Positions 1 to 13,700 of a stretch of 64,000 bases of DNA are shown piece after piece. The position numbers and the translations under genes were made by a program. The stretch's first letter is position 1. Every line of letters starts with the position of its first letter. The stretch is taken from the NCBI GenBank assembly GCA_029851415.1, contig CM056741.1, positions 148,168,522-148,232,521 on the forward strand. The letters are read 5' to 3'. A model generated the notes under the pieces. It saw only the letters and a program-made list of their open reading frames with translations, made no database searches and was not told where the DNA came from. Source of the DNA: Eretmocerus hayati (lineage: Eukaryota > Arthropoda > Insecta > Hymenoptera > Aphelinidae).

Positions 1-1813
1 TTTTTCTCACTAAGGGGACTTTCACACTGAAGCAAGTCTTACCTAGACAAGTTCGACTGTAGATGACATGGAGAATATTTTCAATTAAAGTGACCGGCAA
101 ACGCGATTTTGTATGATGCAAGATCTAGGTATTTATCTGTATTACACAAAATTGGACCAATTTAAGAATTGGGCTCTGATATAATTAATTGATCACTATG
201 ATTTCGACATCTTTATTGATGAAATACACGTTGCAGGCAGAATATCATTATAAGAAATATTTCTCGGATTAAGAATTGTCATCTTTCACTTTTGGAAGTC
301 TACATTCAAATAACTAACAGAAGTTCTTTCTTTTTGGAAAGGTGTCAAGGTGTGGTAACCTTTTAATTCGGTTACATATTTTCCCCCGTACTCGCATGGT
401 TTTTTCAGTGCATTGGTGGTATATATTTTCGGTACATTGGCAAAATTGTCATTGAGCCTTTCTTCGGTACATTGTCTGCACACCTTGAATAAAAAATTTG
501 ACTCTTTGCCAACAATGCGAGCGACGATGCATGTTTCACGCAGATGTTCCAAGATACTTATTTCCATCTTTTTCAAATTTTTTATTTTCCTGGCACAGAG
601 GTTTTTCGATGGCATCTGAAGAAATTAACGCATATTGATGGATTACAAGTCTCATGATCTCTTTAGGCCTTCCATGATATAGGCATCAACAGATACTTCA
701 ATCACATTTATGGTACTATAGTTAAAATTTTTATGATCCATCTCATGCTTCTCAGTTTTTATTTTCGGTCTTTAGCTCAAAGACGAATCTGTGATGAAGC
801 GATAGAAAATACGACATAAACATAAAGTGTATCTGAGACGGGGCCCACGGAGAGGCCCACCAGTCTCGATAACCACAGAATTGAGCTTTTGCAATCAACG
901 TGTTGATTTGCTCAAAAAGATGGTTAGAATAAATTCACACATCTATTAGTATAAGCGGTTGTGCCTTTATGGCTCGCGGGAAATCCAAATTGTATGAATC
1001 TTTATAATTGGCTATGCAAAATAAATTAAATACGACATATTGCTTGTATGAATTCGGTCGAAAATGTGATAATGTCTTCCCATTTCGACAAGTGAACTTT
1101 TAACTACTCCATTCAAATCTTCTCACACGTATTCTATTGAATTAAAGTTACTATTGGAGTTTCAAATTGATTGGTCAAGTCATTTTTTTATAAAGATTAA
1201 GGATTGAAATTTCAGGTCCGTGCATTGTAATAATTGGACTTTCAAGCATACTCTTAGTGTTAGCGCCGAGGTAATGAATGTAATGGCCCCCCCCCCCCCC
1301 ATTATTCTCTTAAAGTACAATGTTAAATCAACTATTCTCTGGTAGGCATTATGGCCAGAATAGTTAGTTCAGTTCCCGAGCCATGTGCCTTTTCCTTGCA
1401 ATGGGATTTTGACTGAAAATGAGACTTTTTCTTAAAATAACAACAGTGAATCCCAAATCCAATTTGAAGGACTTTGGTCACGAACAAAATTTCGAAGAAA
1501 CGTGTCAAACAATCGGATCACATTGCGAGAAAAGGCTCAGAATCCAAGTTCCCAGTGCTGCATGGACATTTGTAGCCGAAAATTAGCCATGTAATTCAGT
1601 TATGTCAGGTCCGTACATATCGTATTACTCAATTGAAAGTCGATTTATCTGAGTGCAAACAAATTTTTTCCATCAGTTTATGTTGGAAATAGATAAAAAC
1701 CCGCGCGAAAAAGTTTTCACGTCAACTCTTTGATTTTTGCGAACGATTTTAAGGGCGAAATGTCAAGTCCATGCATGTCAGTTCCGTGCATTCAAAAGCT
1801 GTTTCCTTGGGAT

Positions 1814-1853
1814 AAGGTAAAACTAGGGGTACCGGGACACCTAGTTTTACCTT
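1814..1853. repeat. perfect 14-bp stem hairpin
   Basis: The 14 bases AAGGTAAAACTAGG at 1,814 are repeated in exact inverse at 1,840-1,853 around a 12-base loop. It is probably the centre of a decayed fold-back element or MITE; no other role is suggested by its surroundings. Confidence 0.6.
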
Positions 1854-2503
1854 ACTCAATAACACGAAAAAGACGGAGGAATGGAATTCTGTGCTCCGGA
1901 GCATGCATTTTCGACTCAAATCAAACATTTAAACACGAATTTCGAGGTCATTTGGTTCCATCGCGCCAGGACTCCTCGCTAGACAACAAAACGTCATAAA
2001 CCGCCAATGTCAGTTCCGTGTACTACTTTCCCTATGTTTTATACATATATACGTGTGAAAATCACATATACCGTTCTAACTCATTCCAAAAAAATGTCTG
2101 CATATGGTTTATAACATATTATCACTCAATATGCAAAAAAAAACGGAAAAAATTGGGATAGACATGCAGGGCATAAATTTTCAACTTGAGCATTGAAATC
2201 AAATTGAAAATTGAAATCCTTCGGTCCAACTTCAAATCGTGAAAAGCCTAGTAGAGGTTACGTACAAATTCCAATGTGATTCGAGTTCACGATGTGCTTT
2301 ACTCAGTTTAACTGAAGCGTAGTTTAATGATGAATTGTTCGTGAGCCTGAATATTTGTTAGGAATTTAACGAACACTTAGTCGCGAAAGCAGATGCTATT
2401 ATCATTACCAACAACCCAAAGCACATCTGTGCTTATCCCGAATATATACACTCAAATTCATGGCGACAAAATTTCTGCCATGAGCTTCATTAGACAAATG
2501 ACT

Positions 2504-2528
2504 AATACAGCGCGGAAAGCGCTGTATT
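2504..2528. repeat. perfect 10-bp stem hairpin
   Basis: AATACAGCGC at 2,504-2,513 pairs exactly with 2,519-2,528 across a GGAAA loop. It is an isolated strong stem-loop in intergenic DNA with no flanking gene. Confidence 0.5.
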
Positions 2529-4563
2529 GCTACGTAGATAATCGTTGCAAAGTAATTATCCACTTGGACAAATACGTAATCGCTGGTTAGTCGGCACGTG
2601 GTGGTCTTGACATTAGGCAAAATTTCGTATACGATTGTGCACTTTTAACTGCTCATTGTAAATACATCCTGCCTCTGAACTCTACACACTAGTTAGAAGA
2701 ATACGGTAGAATAATTTTCCAAATTATTCAGTGATTCATTGCGAATGGATAGTTAATTCAATTTTCCACCCTTTTGTACAAAGTAACCTCGAGACTTTTG
2801 AAAAAGAGGTGTAACCTTGAATGACAAGTCAGAATTCGAACTCTCGCATACATGCTATATTGAAGTTCAACCCACTGAAGAAATATTTTGTACGCCCAGA
2901 GTCCTCAATTCGTTTCTTTTTTTGCTGAGAATAGATATTTCTTCTTTATAAGGATCGCTCATGAAGTTGTACTCTCGAGTTGTACTCTACCTAAATTTGT
3001 GTCAATCTCGTTTTCTCGTTTTGCTGTTTTGGGACAGATCTTCAGAAATGATTGATTAGACGAGTGATGTTGTCTCTAGGAATCGTATGTTTCGGTACCA
3101 GTAGAATTTCTAATACCCATGAAAATTTGCCTCAATTTTTCTCAACCATAGACAGGTGTATTTGTTTGTGTGTTCGTATAAAGTAGCTATTTATGGCACT
3201 AGATGCATATAGGCTTCGAATTACCTCACAATTTTACGCGCTCTACCCTATTAAAATCCTAACTGACTTGGGTCTTGTCGACGAATTCGCAAACAATTGG
3301 TCATGTCAGCCATCATCATTATCATCAACGGGGCCATGATCAAATTGTCACCTTGAAACCAGACGCGCCCCAGTATAAGCGCTTGTAAGCATTTTGTGTG
3401 CTCTTATTATTGCGCTCGTAAATTGTTAAATGCACCCTAGGATGGTCGAGTAGATCCATTAGCGCGTCAAAATCTGCGAGTGACACACGAGCTCAAAAGG
3501 TACACTAGACAAGATCAATTACGTCAGTTTAGTAGCATTCTTGCAGTCTCGCGACTTAACTCTAAGCGGTACATTATCCAATGTTAGTGTCGACCAGGAG
3601 TGAGGATGTATAGGTGCATTTTTAAGTACAGCATTTGAGGAGATTTCTCGGATAAAAGTTATGGGGAATTTAGATGAGTTGAATTGATAAGATGAAGTTT
3701 ACAAAGCTACTAAGACACATATAGACATTGAATCTCCATTATATCCATCCACATTAAAATTTGTCACGATTATTATTGATGTCCTGTATCATGAAATCAA
3801 GAGAACTCATTTCCATATTGCTATAATTTCAAATATGCACTCGTTAAGAAAGAATGCCGAAATTTGGACGGTGGGTTCGTCAAAAAACAAACAACTCGCT
3901 TTCAAACTCGTAATGTAAGGATTTTTCGCAGTTTTGATCAACATTCCTGACTTTTGCACTGATACCCCTTCGAGTATGAAGCTCGCACGAGTATATTGAG
4001 CTCAACGAGTCACCTAAACTTTTGCTTGATCCATCTTTTGTTGTTTGTATTGCCAAAGTATGATCCTTTTTCTTCTAATAGCTAGTCATGTTTTGATCTT
4101 CAGGGTAAACTTTTTACAGACATTCAATCTTCTATGTTTACTATCCGGAAGATACGATGCTCATGTTGTGTGAGCATTTCTTCAAGATTCAACACTTCTT
4201 ATCTCATTATAGTCTGTGTTAAACAGACTCCATGTTTTGGTAAATTGATCATCTTCAGCGCATACTTTGGGATTCGTGATAAGATTCAAGGTGAAGGGTT
4301 GGATACGTGAGAAAATAATGGGGAGAGGTGTGAAGTTACAGCCAAACTGGTTCAACTTTGCACATGTCATATTCGGCATACTAAATCCGTATACTTCTTA
4401 CTTGGCTTGGTGAATACAATCACGCCACATGCTATGAACTCAAGTCCTGTAGTTCTGCAGTTGAAATTGTGTCAATGATTTCATATCTCAATATAATGAT
4501 ACAGAATACTCTGATGGATTGCACAGTGTACTAAACTATTCTTTCATTTTTTGTTTCTTCCAG

Positions 4564-4736
4564 ACCGTGGATGCAGCCGAAAGGTGGAAGCGGAGGTGGC
4601 ACCGGGGGCCACCAACAAGCTCCGGGTGGTGGTCAACCTGGTGCAGGTGGAGGGACAGGTGACGATGAAGCCCCAAAAGATCCTGGAGCTCGCATTACTC
4701 ATCAGTCGCATCAGTACACAGAGAAGGATTTTGAAG
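4564..4736 (+). CDS. Ndae1: exchanger exon 1 (first coding exon seen)
   Basis: The exon follows a long T-rich acceptor tract ending in cttccag and ends TTTGAAG before gtat, in phase 1. The first in-frame ATG is at 4571 and opens a Gly-rich stretch, then DDEAPKDPG and YTEKDFEG, the usual insect N-terminal motif. The frame is open leftwards to the acceptor, so the true start could be in an earlier exon. Confidence 0.85.
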
Positions 4737-7700
4737 GTATAGACCCGTGTAACTCTGGATCGAGACTCTTTCAGCTGCAATGATATATTCTCTGGCTCAC
4801 AGTATTGCCTCATTTGTGGACATACATCAATTCAGGATTATGAAATGGAGATAGGTTATTAGAGCCCCAATGACAACATCAATGGAATTACTGTCATGGT
4901 ATACATCCGTGCTAGTCATTGTCGATTCACAGTTTAGACTATCGAGCAATTTATGAACCTAAAGAGCACATTAGATTTTGATCCACTACTAGCGATAAAT
5001 GCGACATTGGTGATTCTGCTCATTCATTTCTTCTTGGAGTGTAGTTGACCACGTGACTCAGAACTTTGTCTGAAATTTATAGTCAACACTCAGCACTCGA
5101 ATGAGTCGACTCGGTCGAGGTTGGGTTTCCTCCCTATGCTGCGGGAGTCGTCGGTCATCTTGGACCCAACCTCAACTCAAATTGAGCAGGGTGTCAACTA
5201 TAAATTTCATCCGAATATTGATTCTCGAGATTGTGGAAGAGGATTGTGTGAAGCTCCTTCAACCTATGTCCATCTTTGTTACACTGTGAAAGATGTTGAT
5301 GTAAATTTACAATCCAGGTTGGTGAATATCCAACTCTGATAGTTGTGAATTTTAGCTACTTTTCGTGATTTTACAAGCGCTTGTGAATTAACCATTATCA
5401 GAGGGGGTAATTTTTGTATACCACTCTCAGACTGGTAAATTTCATCCCACAGAAGTATACACTGCGCGTGCGTGATGCGAGTAGCCTAGCTGAGCATTTC
5501 AAAAGACTCGCGATTTGAGAAATCAACCAACAGCACAACTGTTCTTGCCTCTCCTCGGCACCGCGAGGTTGCCGCCTCAAAAGAAGCCTGAGTCTCCGAC
5601 GACATCCCCGGGCAGTCTAAGGCAGTCCCGTCAGCTCTCATAATTTCGAAGTTGAATTTTAGTTCATTTCGCGCCTTATCAGCAGCCTAGTATATTCATG
5701 AGACTGATGAAACACGTCTAATATCGGTTGAAAATATGATTGAAACCTTGATCATCAATGCAGCCCCGGTTCCAAAAAAAGTCCTGGAGCTATTTCGAGA
5801 GCTATTTTCATTCGGATAACATCAAAGCTCATCTAATTACAACCATATCGAGGTCAATCGGATGATAGTCACGGCTGTAGTTGTTATCAGAATGCAAGAA
5901 AATGCAGTGATGAAGCCTAATTCAGAAGCAGTTGAAGTTTTGGATGCTTCAACTCTAAATAAAAAAAAATAATAAATCACCGCATCCTGCAAAAAATTGA
6001 GCTTTTACGTTGGTTTTCATTATCAAGCCATTGCATGACATCTAGATGAAACCACAATTGAACATTGATTATACTTTATCCAACTCAAAATCCACTCAGA
6101 TTAAATTTTTTGATACAGTTTGCAGTTGGCATTCATTCTGAATCACTTCAGAAGATTTTTTGGACGAGACCTCAAATTTAATGGACTGTTGTGTTTTTTG
6201 GAGGATCGTATTGTCTCATATCACAGAGACTTAGACTTTACCCTCTGAGATGAATTCAAATCAAACGAAATCACATCCCACCAATTCGTTGACGAATGAT
6301 CTTTTTCTGGATATTCATCAATAATTTCTACGAAACAGTAAAAACTGTTAGTTTCCAATGAATATGAAAAGGGTGAATTTACAAAAATAGTTCAATGGCG
6401 CTGTTGCATATTTGCCTGGCTACCAAAACCGGAAGTGTGGGCCAAGAATGAGATTTTTTACTTCAAGTGTGAGATTCAAGAAATATACGCGGCGCCTAAC
6501 ACGAAGTATGCGGCGTGATAATAGAGATCAATCATATTTTACGAGTTTGATATATCTAAAAGACTGAATGAGCATCGATATAAGACTTACTGTCAAATGC
6601 AATCGTTTTTAATGAGCCAATGTAACAGGCGAGTGATAAACTGACACTCGTGGAGATGAGCGTCTTTATATAGGTCAGCCACAAATCGGGGCTTCCGTCG
6701 TAAATGTAAACAGACCAGAGGATCAGGGCTTGAAACAGAGACAAAGAGAAGTGCTTCGAAAATCGTTACAGTCTATACAGTAGCGTCAGATCCACTTAAT
6801 TATGCACAAAAATCGATGATGCAGCCCTTCTTCACTTGCGGGTATGAGCTTTGAGACTATTCAAATTCAGATAAAAGCTGAAATCAGAGATGAAATCAAT
6901 ACCATTTGGAATTGCGTGGCTTTCAATCACTTGGTTGGCTTTGATTTAATCCACAAAGATAGTTGCGTGATTCTGACAGATTTTTGCTCGCAGTTTCCTG
7001 CTCACGTTAGAGAGCGTAACACGCGATCATTGCTCTTGCCAATCACGTTTTCATGGAAGAACCTCTCTTTCAATTACTTGTCACGAGAATGCTGATTCTC
7101 CATCGCTAGTAATATCAGGAAGTTGGGCCTCGACGGTGACATAAGATTGTATGGAGCAACAGTAGATAATCGTTGATCCCTGGTCAGCTTTGAAACTCCG
7201 TTTCTTACAAACATGCATGGAGTTTGGAATTTTTGTTCAAATATGTAGTATCTAAAGCTTCACAGAAAAATTGGTTGGCGATAATCTAAGTAGTCGGCTA
7301 GAAGTGACTTTCCCAAAAGTTTGAATTGGAAGTCTCCGAAAAAACTATTTACAGTCGTGCATGGTTCGAAATAAATTTGCTATACATTTAGAATGAGTTA
7401 ATCATGACGCTTCTGCCTAATTTTACTTTTGTATTTCATGTAGAGATGATCGTCTGAATCAAATGAATATCATGTGTAAAAAATGAGCTACCTGAACTGT
7501 CCAAACCATGACGGTCATGAGTTAGTTTGAGATTTTTCTGTGTTACACCAATGGGTTAGGGTAGGGGTGCTCGTGAGTCATGACCTGGTCTAGATTGCTC
7601 TGAAAAGTACGTATGAGCAGGAATGGTTGGACCGAGTGAGTTGTGGCACAATAATGAATTAACCAATCATAGCCAATCCTACCAATGTTTTATTCAGTCA

Positions 7701-10700
7701 AGTCGAGTAGAATAAGGATTTCTTGACCATCTGAGATCGTGAAATCTGGGGCTTTTCTTTTGATTTGTTAACAATGGGAATTGATGAGGAAAGGAGAATT
7801 GTATAAATATTGATATCAAGAACGCTTGTGAGCACCAAAAATGACAATGGTATGAATTTAAGTTCAGCCCTTGTGATTTCTGGAATTATTTTGCTATTTC
7901 TAAAGTGCTAATTGATAGCATCCACCCTCCAAATACATTTTGCTAGCCATTCTAAGACTTTCATAGCTCACACCGCCTATGAAATTCTGAAAGCAGTCCA
8001 TATGGCAGACTGTACAGATATCTCGGCTCGGGCAGATGACCGAAAGAAACAAATATGTGTGACCAATAATGTTTCTACAGGGGTAAAGTATGTTGTAACA
8101 GGCATTGTTTTTCTTGTACTTTTTCAGGTCACCGAGCACATTCAGTTTATGTTGGCGTGCATTTGCCAGGTGAACGCAAACACAAGCGACATCATAAGCA
8201 CCACCATTCGCGAGGGAGCAGTGAATCTGGCAAAGATGAGTCTGACAGTGATAGAGCTAGTGAGTATTGGAGTGGATTGTTATCATTGTTCTCTTCAGAG
8301 AAAGAGATAGAAAATTTCGGGGAAATATCTAAAAGTTAAATACTAGGTGAGATACACCGGACAGTCATACGTGTGTGATGCACTTTATTACATTGACTGT
8401 GTATCGTACATTGATTTGATGTAGAATCGTACTTTTAATTTTGAAAAAAAAGTTTGATGAGAAGTTTTGATGTAAGGTAAGTGTACCCAACTTGCCTCTG
8501 TACCCAACTTGCCCCCACATGCCGATCTCGGGGATGGGCACTCCTTGGCCTCCCGGAAATTTTTTTTTGCGTTTGTTATGTTGAAATATGAGAAAGTAAG
8601 TAGTTAGCGTCGACCCTGAATCATTCTTGCGTTCTCCAGAAAACCTAAAGTGATTTTTCTATTTTTCGTGATTGCTTAGCTAAGAAAGCACCGAGGGAAT
8701 TGCGTTCAGTAAAATCGGCGCCAAATTCTTTGAGTTCAACCAATTCTGACGTACCTTAGCGCATTCAATTCCTTGTTTCAAGACCTTCAAAATCCATTCT
8801 TTAAAATCGCAAAATTCGAATATGGAGCTGTTTTATGTGCAAAACACGGAGACAATTTGTAAACAAGGATGCCAACATCGGAGTGTACCTAACATGCCCC
8901 CATACGTTTATCTCGAAAGGGCGTGCAGAACGACTTTTTTTACCACTCAGAACGTGTTTATCACGTCATAATAGGTCAGAAATAGTGTTTTGAACCACCA
9001 TAAAGCTCCAAATGTGCGTGCACGGCGATAAAAACACTTTATCTCCGATTTCCATCATTTATTTCGGAAAACTTGAGACTCTTCGGCTCCAATTCATCAA
9101 AATTAGACGTAGTTTAGTGCATTTTAAAGGTCTTTAAACAAGCTTCAAAATGAGCTGAAGCACGTTGAAAATCGTTGAAGTAAACCAAAGTTATTGAGAA
9201 AAAGGCTTAATGGGGGCAAGTTGGGTACACACTTTTGTAAACCCTCAAAAATCACTTTTTGGGAGAATTCAAACAGTTTGGCTCCAGTTGATTCAAATTG
9301 GAAGTACCTTAACTTATTTTGAAGGTCTTAAGACAAGCTTTTAAATGAGCTAAGGTACGTTGGAAAATATGGAGATGGGCCAAAGTTATTAAGAAAATGG
9401 CTTAATGGGGGCAAGTTGGGTACACTGACCTTAGTTCAAAGATTCCAATCTTCTGCATCAGAGTCACGATTTGAGTGAATGATTTTCTTTTTTTTCATGG
9501 TTCGAAGAGAAAATCTACATACCAAGAGAGGTTGTCAGATCCGGAACACGGATTTGGCTGAAACTCTGAGAATAGTCTCCTTTTAGCACAAAAAGATGAT
9601 ACCCAAAGCCGCAGAGTCTGACGCTCAATGGTTTTTGAACTACAGCCCATTGCCCATATGAGTTCATATTAGAAAATGATATAATTAGGTATACCTGTAA
9701 TGCATAGATTCGAGGCTGTAGCTCAGAAACGTTCGAGCGCTAGACTCTGCGGGTTTGGGTATCATGTTTTGGTGCTAAAAGGAGACTATTCCCGAAGTTT
9801 GAACCAAATCTGTGACCCGGATTTGGAGCACTCTCTTGGTTAGTCAACAAATAGAGTGAATTCGAGCATCCTCATTTGTTGGAATAATCTGAGTCTCTTC
9901 CGAAATCGAGAGGGATCCAGATGTTGATACGTTGTATCAAGTAATATTCATTCCTCGATTCATTCTACTCGAACCGTATCCAAAATCATTGATATTAGTG
10001 TAAAACTCCAAATTTCCGATGTACAATCCTTTCGATTCTTGTCTAGAACGAACGAGAGTTTGCAAAGTAATTAGAGAGGAAATCTGATTATATTATCAGC
10101 ATCGATCAACCTGTTGAGATCTAAACTTCCCAACTTTTGTTTGAAAGATGACGGTACACAATATGTTACAGTTTGTCCGTTAGTAAGTGCTATATATTCT
10201 TTGAACGAACGTTACCGTAAACAGGGGTGACTCTGGCCACCGTGGTGACTTACAAGGAGAGCATCAGGTCTACGGAACACGAATCTTGATGAAACTCTGG
10301 GAATTATCTTGTTTTGGTGCAAAATGGAGGTATCTCCAAGGGTTTACTCTAATGGGCCTCTTATCCCGAGATTCTTGCTATGGAGATTAGCATGCCGCAT
10401 AGGCCCATGTTGATAAGTCGTACATATAGATATACTAACAATGCTAACCTCCATAACTGTTTCTCGGGATAGGAGGCCCATTGGATCAAAACTTTGAAGG
10501 TACATTCATTTTTCACTAAAACAAGATGATTCACAGAATCTAAGCAATATCCGTGTGCAGTAACACTTATGTTTTTGCGTTCACTCTTGGCTGGCCCACT
10601 TTGGAGCATTTTGTATATAGGCACTTATATTGTTGGTTCATCCAGGAGCTTTCAAAGCGATGCGGTCACCGTGCACCGCGACCATGGACCTTGAAAATAC

Positions 10701-13700
10701 ATTTTACATAAAAAATTTGATGATCCGAAGAGTGAGACGACTTGTCGAATACTTGCTATTGTCCAATATTTATTCTTCAATCCGTCGCTTAGCCCAAATC
10801 ATAAGGGAATCGGAGAAAAGTGGGAATGACACGGTCACGGGAACCTCCTAACCTATAACATACGCACATTTTCATTCCCATCTTTCTCCGATTCTATTGC
10901 AATTTGGGCTTAACGACGAGTGGACAAATCGAAGTTAGATAATAACAAGTATTCGTGCGCTCGTCAATTAGCCCAAATCGCAACCGAATCGGAGAAAGAT
11001 AGGAATGATTTTCAGCTCGCATGGTGACCACATCGCCTCGATTGAGAGCCTGCACGATGCTTCAAAATTACATAGTCGAGATTAAACGCAAAAATGAAAG
11101 TGTTACCAAGTCACCCGGTGTCCACCTTCACCCCAGTTTGCGGTACTCTTTGATGGAAAGTTTGATTACTGTCGCTAAAATGAACTATAATACATTTGTC
11201 AGTGTTTTATAGAAAATTTTAGATCCTGTGTGGTCTTTCTTTTGCTATTTGGTTCACTATCTTCATCTGTTTTCTAAAATTTCTCCAGTAGAATTGATAT
11301 AGCCTTTCAAGAAACACGAAATTTAATTAGACTTCTAAGATGTGAATTCTTCAATTCAACATTTAATTGAACTATTCTGATAAATATTTCATTCAAAATC
11401 AATAGTTTTGATCGATATATCCACGCATGAAGTGAAAAAATTCAACTTGTCTTCCAAAACGCAATCTTGCAGGACAATTGTTGATGGCGCGCCGAGGTCG
11501 GCTCGCGAGTATCTGCGATGCCGACGGAGAAATGATTTGTAAGCTAAATATTCTATTGCAAATATTGTAGATGTGGTTACGAACTATTTTTTGTTGTTGT
11601 TAATATTGCACTGAATTTTTATTGAACGTAACGTAGATTTTTGATTTATGTACTTCATCCCTGTGTTTTATTTCAGTTCGAGAGTTTAAAATGTGTTATC
11701 TTTAGCCCTATAGTCAAAGTCATAAAAGTCTCAACCTTCCGTTGAAAGAAAATTTGCATCTTCTTTCACTGTTTACAATCCGAGTCTTGATCTAAATGGT
11801 TGTAGTACCGGCTATTCAGTTGGATGCGATCTTACCATGTTATTGGTCAATAAGTATAAGTACATGGGTATTACATGTAACTTCGAGTGTAGTAAATATC
11901 AAGAGTTTAGAGTGCATTGAAAGAGTCAAATTTTGATTGAACTGCATTGAGAAAATGACATTGCTTCGAATTGCAATCGGCAAACATTTGTTTGGGTTTT
12001 AGATTGAGACCAATTTTTACAGTCAAAGAGGGTAGATCAGGGAGTTACTTACGCAGTTTGTCGACCGTGCTTACTTTGATTCACTCAATTCGGCATCAGA
12101 TTACAAACAAAATAGGCATGAATTAAGAATCCGACGGATAAAATATCAATTGACCAATTGGATGACTGACTTGTGGTCCACGATTCGAGAGACGTCTAAA
12201 TTGAGAGGAAGATGATATTATGCATGTACTGTACACTCTCCAGGAATCTGAACTGAGTCTTGAGGGTCTGAGTACTATTAGAGATCTTCTGTCTCACTCG
12301 CACTCATAAATTATGGTGCGAGAGTGAGTGAAATGCAAGATCTCGGAAAGGACTCTGACTGTCATGGCTTATTCCTGGGAAGTGTATCTAGGACGTTGAG
12401 ATATCAGATAATTCCATTATACATCGACTTGAGCCCGAAAATAGATTGTACCCGTAATACTCAATCATCGTTTGCGATTTATCATAGTTGATGTATACAA
12501 ATTCAACGTTGTTTCAATGGTGGTTGTGATTTTAATGCTGTTCTTGTATAAGATATATTCAACCTGAAGAAGGACCTATGAGAGGTCCGAAACGTCGCTT
12601 ACCTAATCATAAGCATATTTCAAAGGATAGTCCAAGAACAGCATTAAAATCACAACCACCATTATTCTCTGTCTGGACATTAGAGTCAAAATATAATTGT
12701 TTTAATGGTTAATGAAATTCCAGAAGTTTCCTGAAGTGAAATTTGGGTGTCCAAAAAGTTTCACGCGGGCTTCAATTCAATCAAATTTTGTCAATAATTT
12801 CTTCCGGCTTGCGGTTCCACTGAAAACCATCCAATATGGTTAAGATATTTTATTATGGAGCATCAAAATTCAGCTTTAAAATTGATGCTTTATCTTCATA
12901 ATGTTGTTGAAATGCTAGCAGAATCCCATGGATGTATAGTTTTTACACTGAGATCAAAAACTGTGCAGAATCGTTCAAACTCTTTCACCAACCACTTATT
13001 CGTATTCAAATACTTATTTAAAATAATTTCACTGTTTGGCTCAGACATATATGAATCTGCACAAAATATACGTAACTGTGCAAAAATTTTGTGAAGGTCA
13101 GCTATTAAGAAACTAAGAATTTTATTTGTGTATTTTCAGTCACACCTCCAGCTCAAAGAGTTCAATTCATCCTAGGAGAAGATGTCGGGGACGACGCTCA
13201 CGAATCTCACCCTCTCTTCTCGGAGATGGAAGAACTCGTCAGGGATGGGGACGAGATGGAATGGAAAGAGACAGCCAGGTAGAGAATATTTTTATCACTT
13301 ACTGGGATATTACTCTTTCTCAGAATTAATTCCAACAAATTTTATTCATTTTGTTAAACCGTGAATGTTACAGGTGGATAAAATTTGAAGAAGACGTTGA
13401 AGAAGGTGGCAATCGGTGGAGTAAACCTCATGTTGCAACATTATCTTTACACTCGCTTTTTGAATTGAGAAGTTTGTTACTGAATGGAACAGTGATGTTG
13501 GATGTGGAAGCGAGTGGTTTAGAACAAATCACTGATCTAATTCTCGACAATATGATTAGTAAAAACGTCCTATCGACTGATATTAGAGAAAAAGTGAGTA
13601 ATAGTATTAAAAAGATACCGACAATAGGAGAGTTATCTCACTGAAGCTTTCGGTTAACAAATGATAAAGATTTTGTTATTAATTTATCCGTCACAGGTGT

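Larger units (their letters stand above)
1..4563. other. gene-poor flank / upstream part of exchanger locus
   Basis: No convincing coding exon is visible here. The stretch holds a C13-C14 run near 1,287, a recurring 'gtcaggtccgtgcat'-like motif (about 1,214, 1,603, 1,780 and 2,006) and two perfect short hairpins listed separately. An upstream non-coding first exon of the exchanger gene could lie here or outside the window; I cannot identify it. Confidence 0.5.
8260..13139 (+). other. intron of exchanger gene with hairpin transposons
   Basis: A 4.9 kb intron packed with fold-back elements, each listed separately. I see no independent gene in it. Confidence 0.7.

Noticed and set aside
6844..7095. 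83-codon open frame inside the first exchanger intron
   Set aside because: No matching splice phases and no conserved motif; likely chance.
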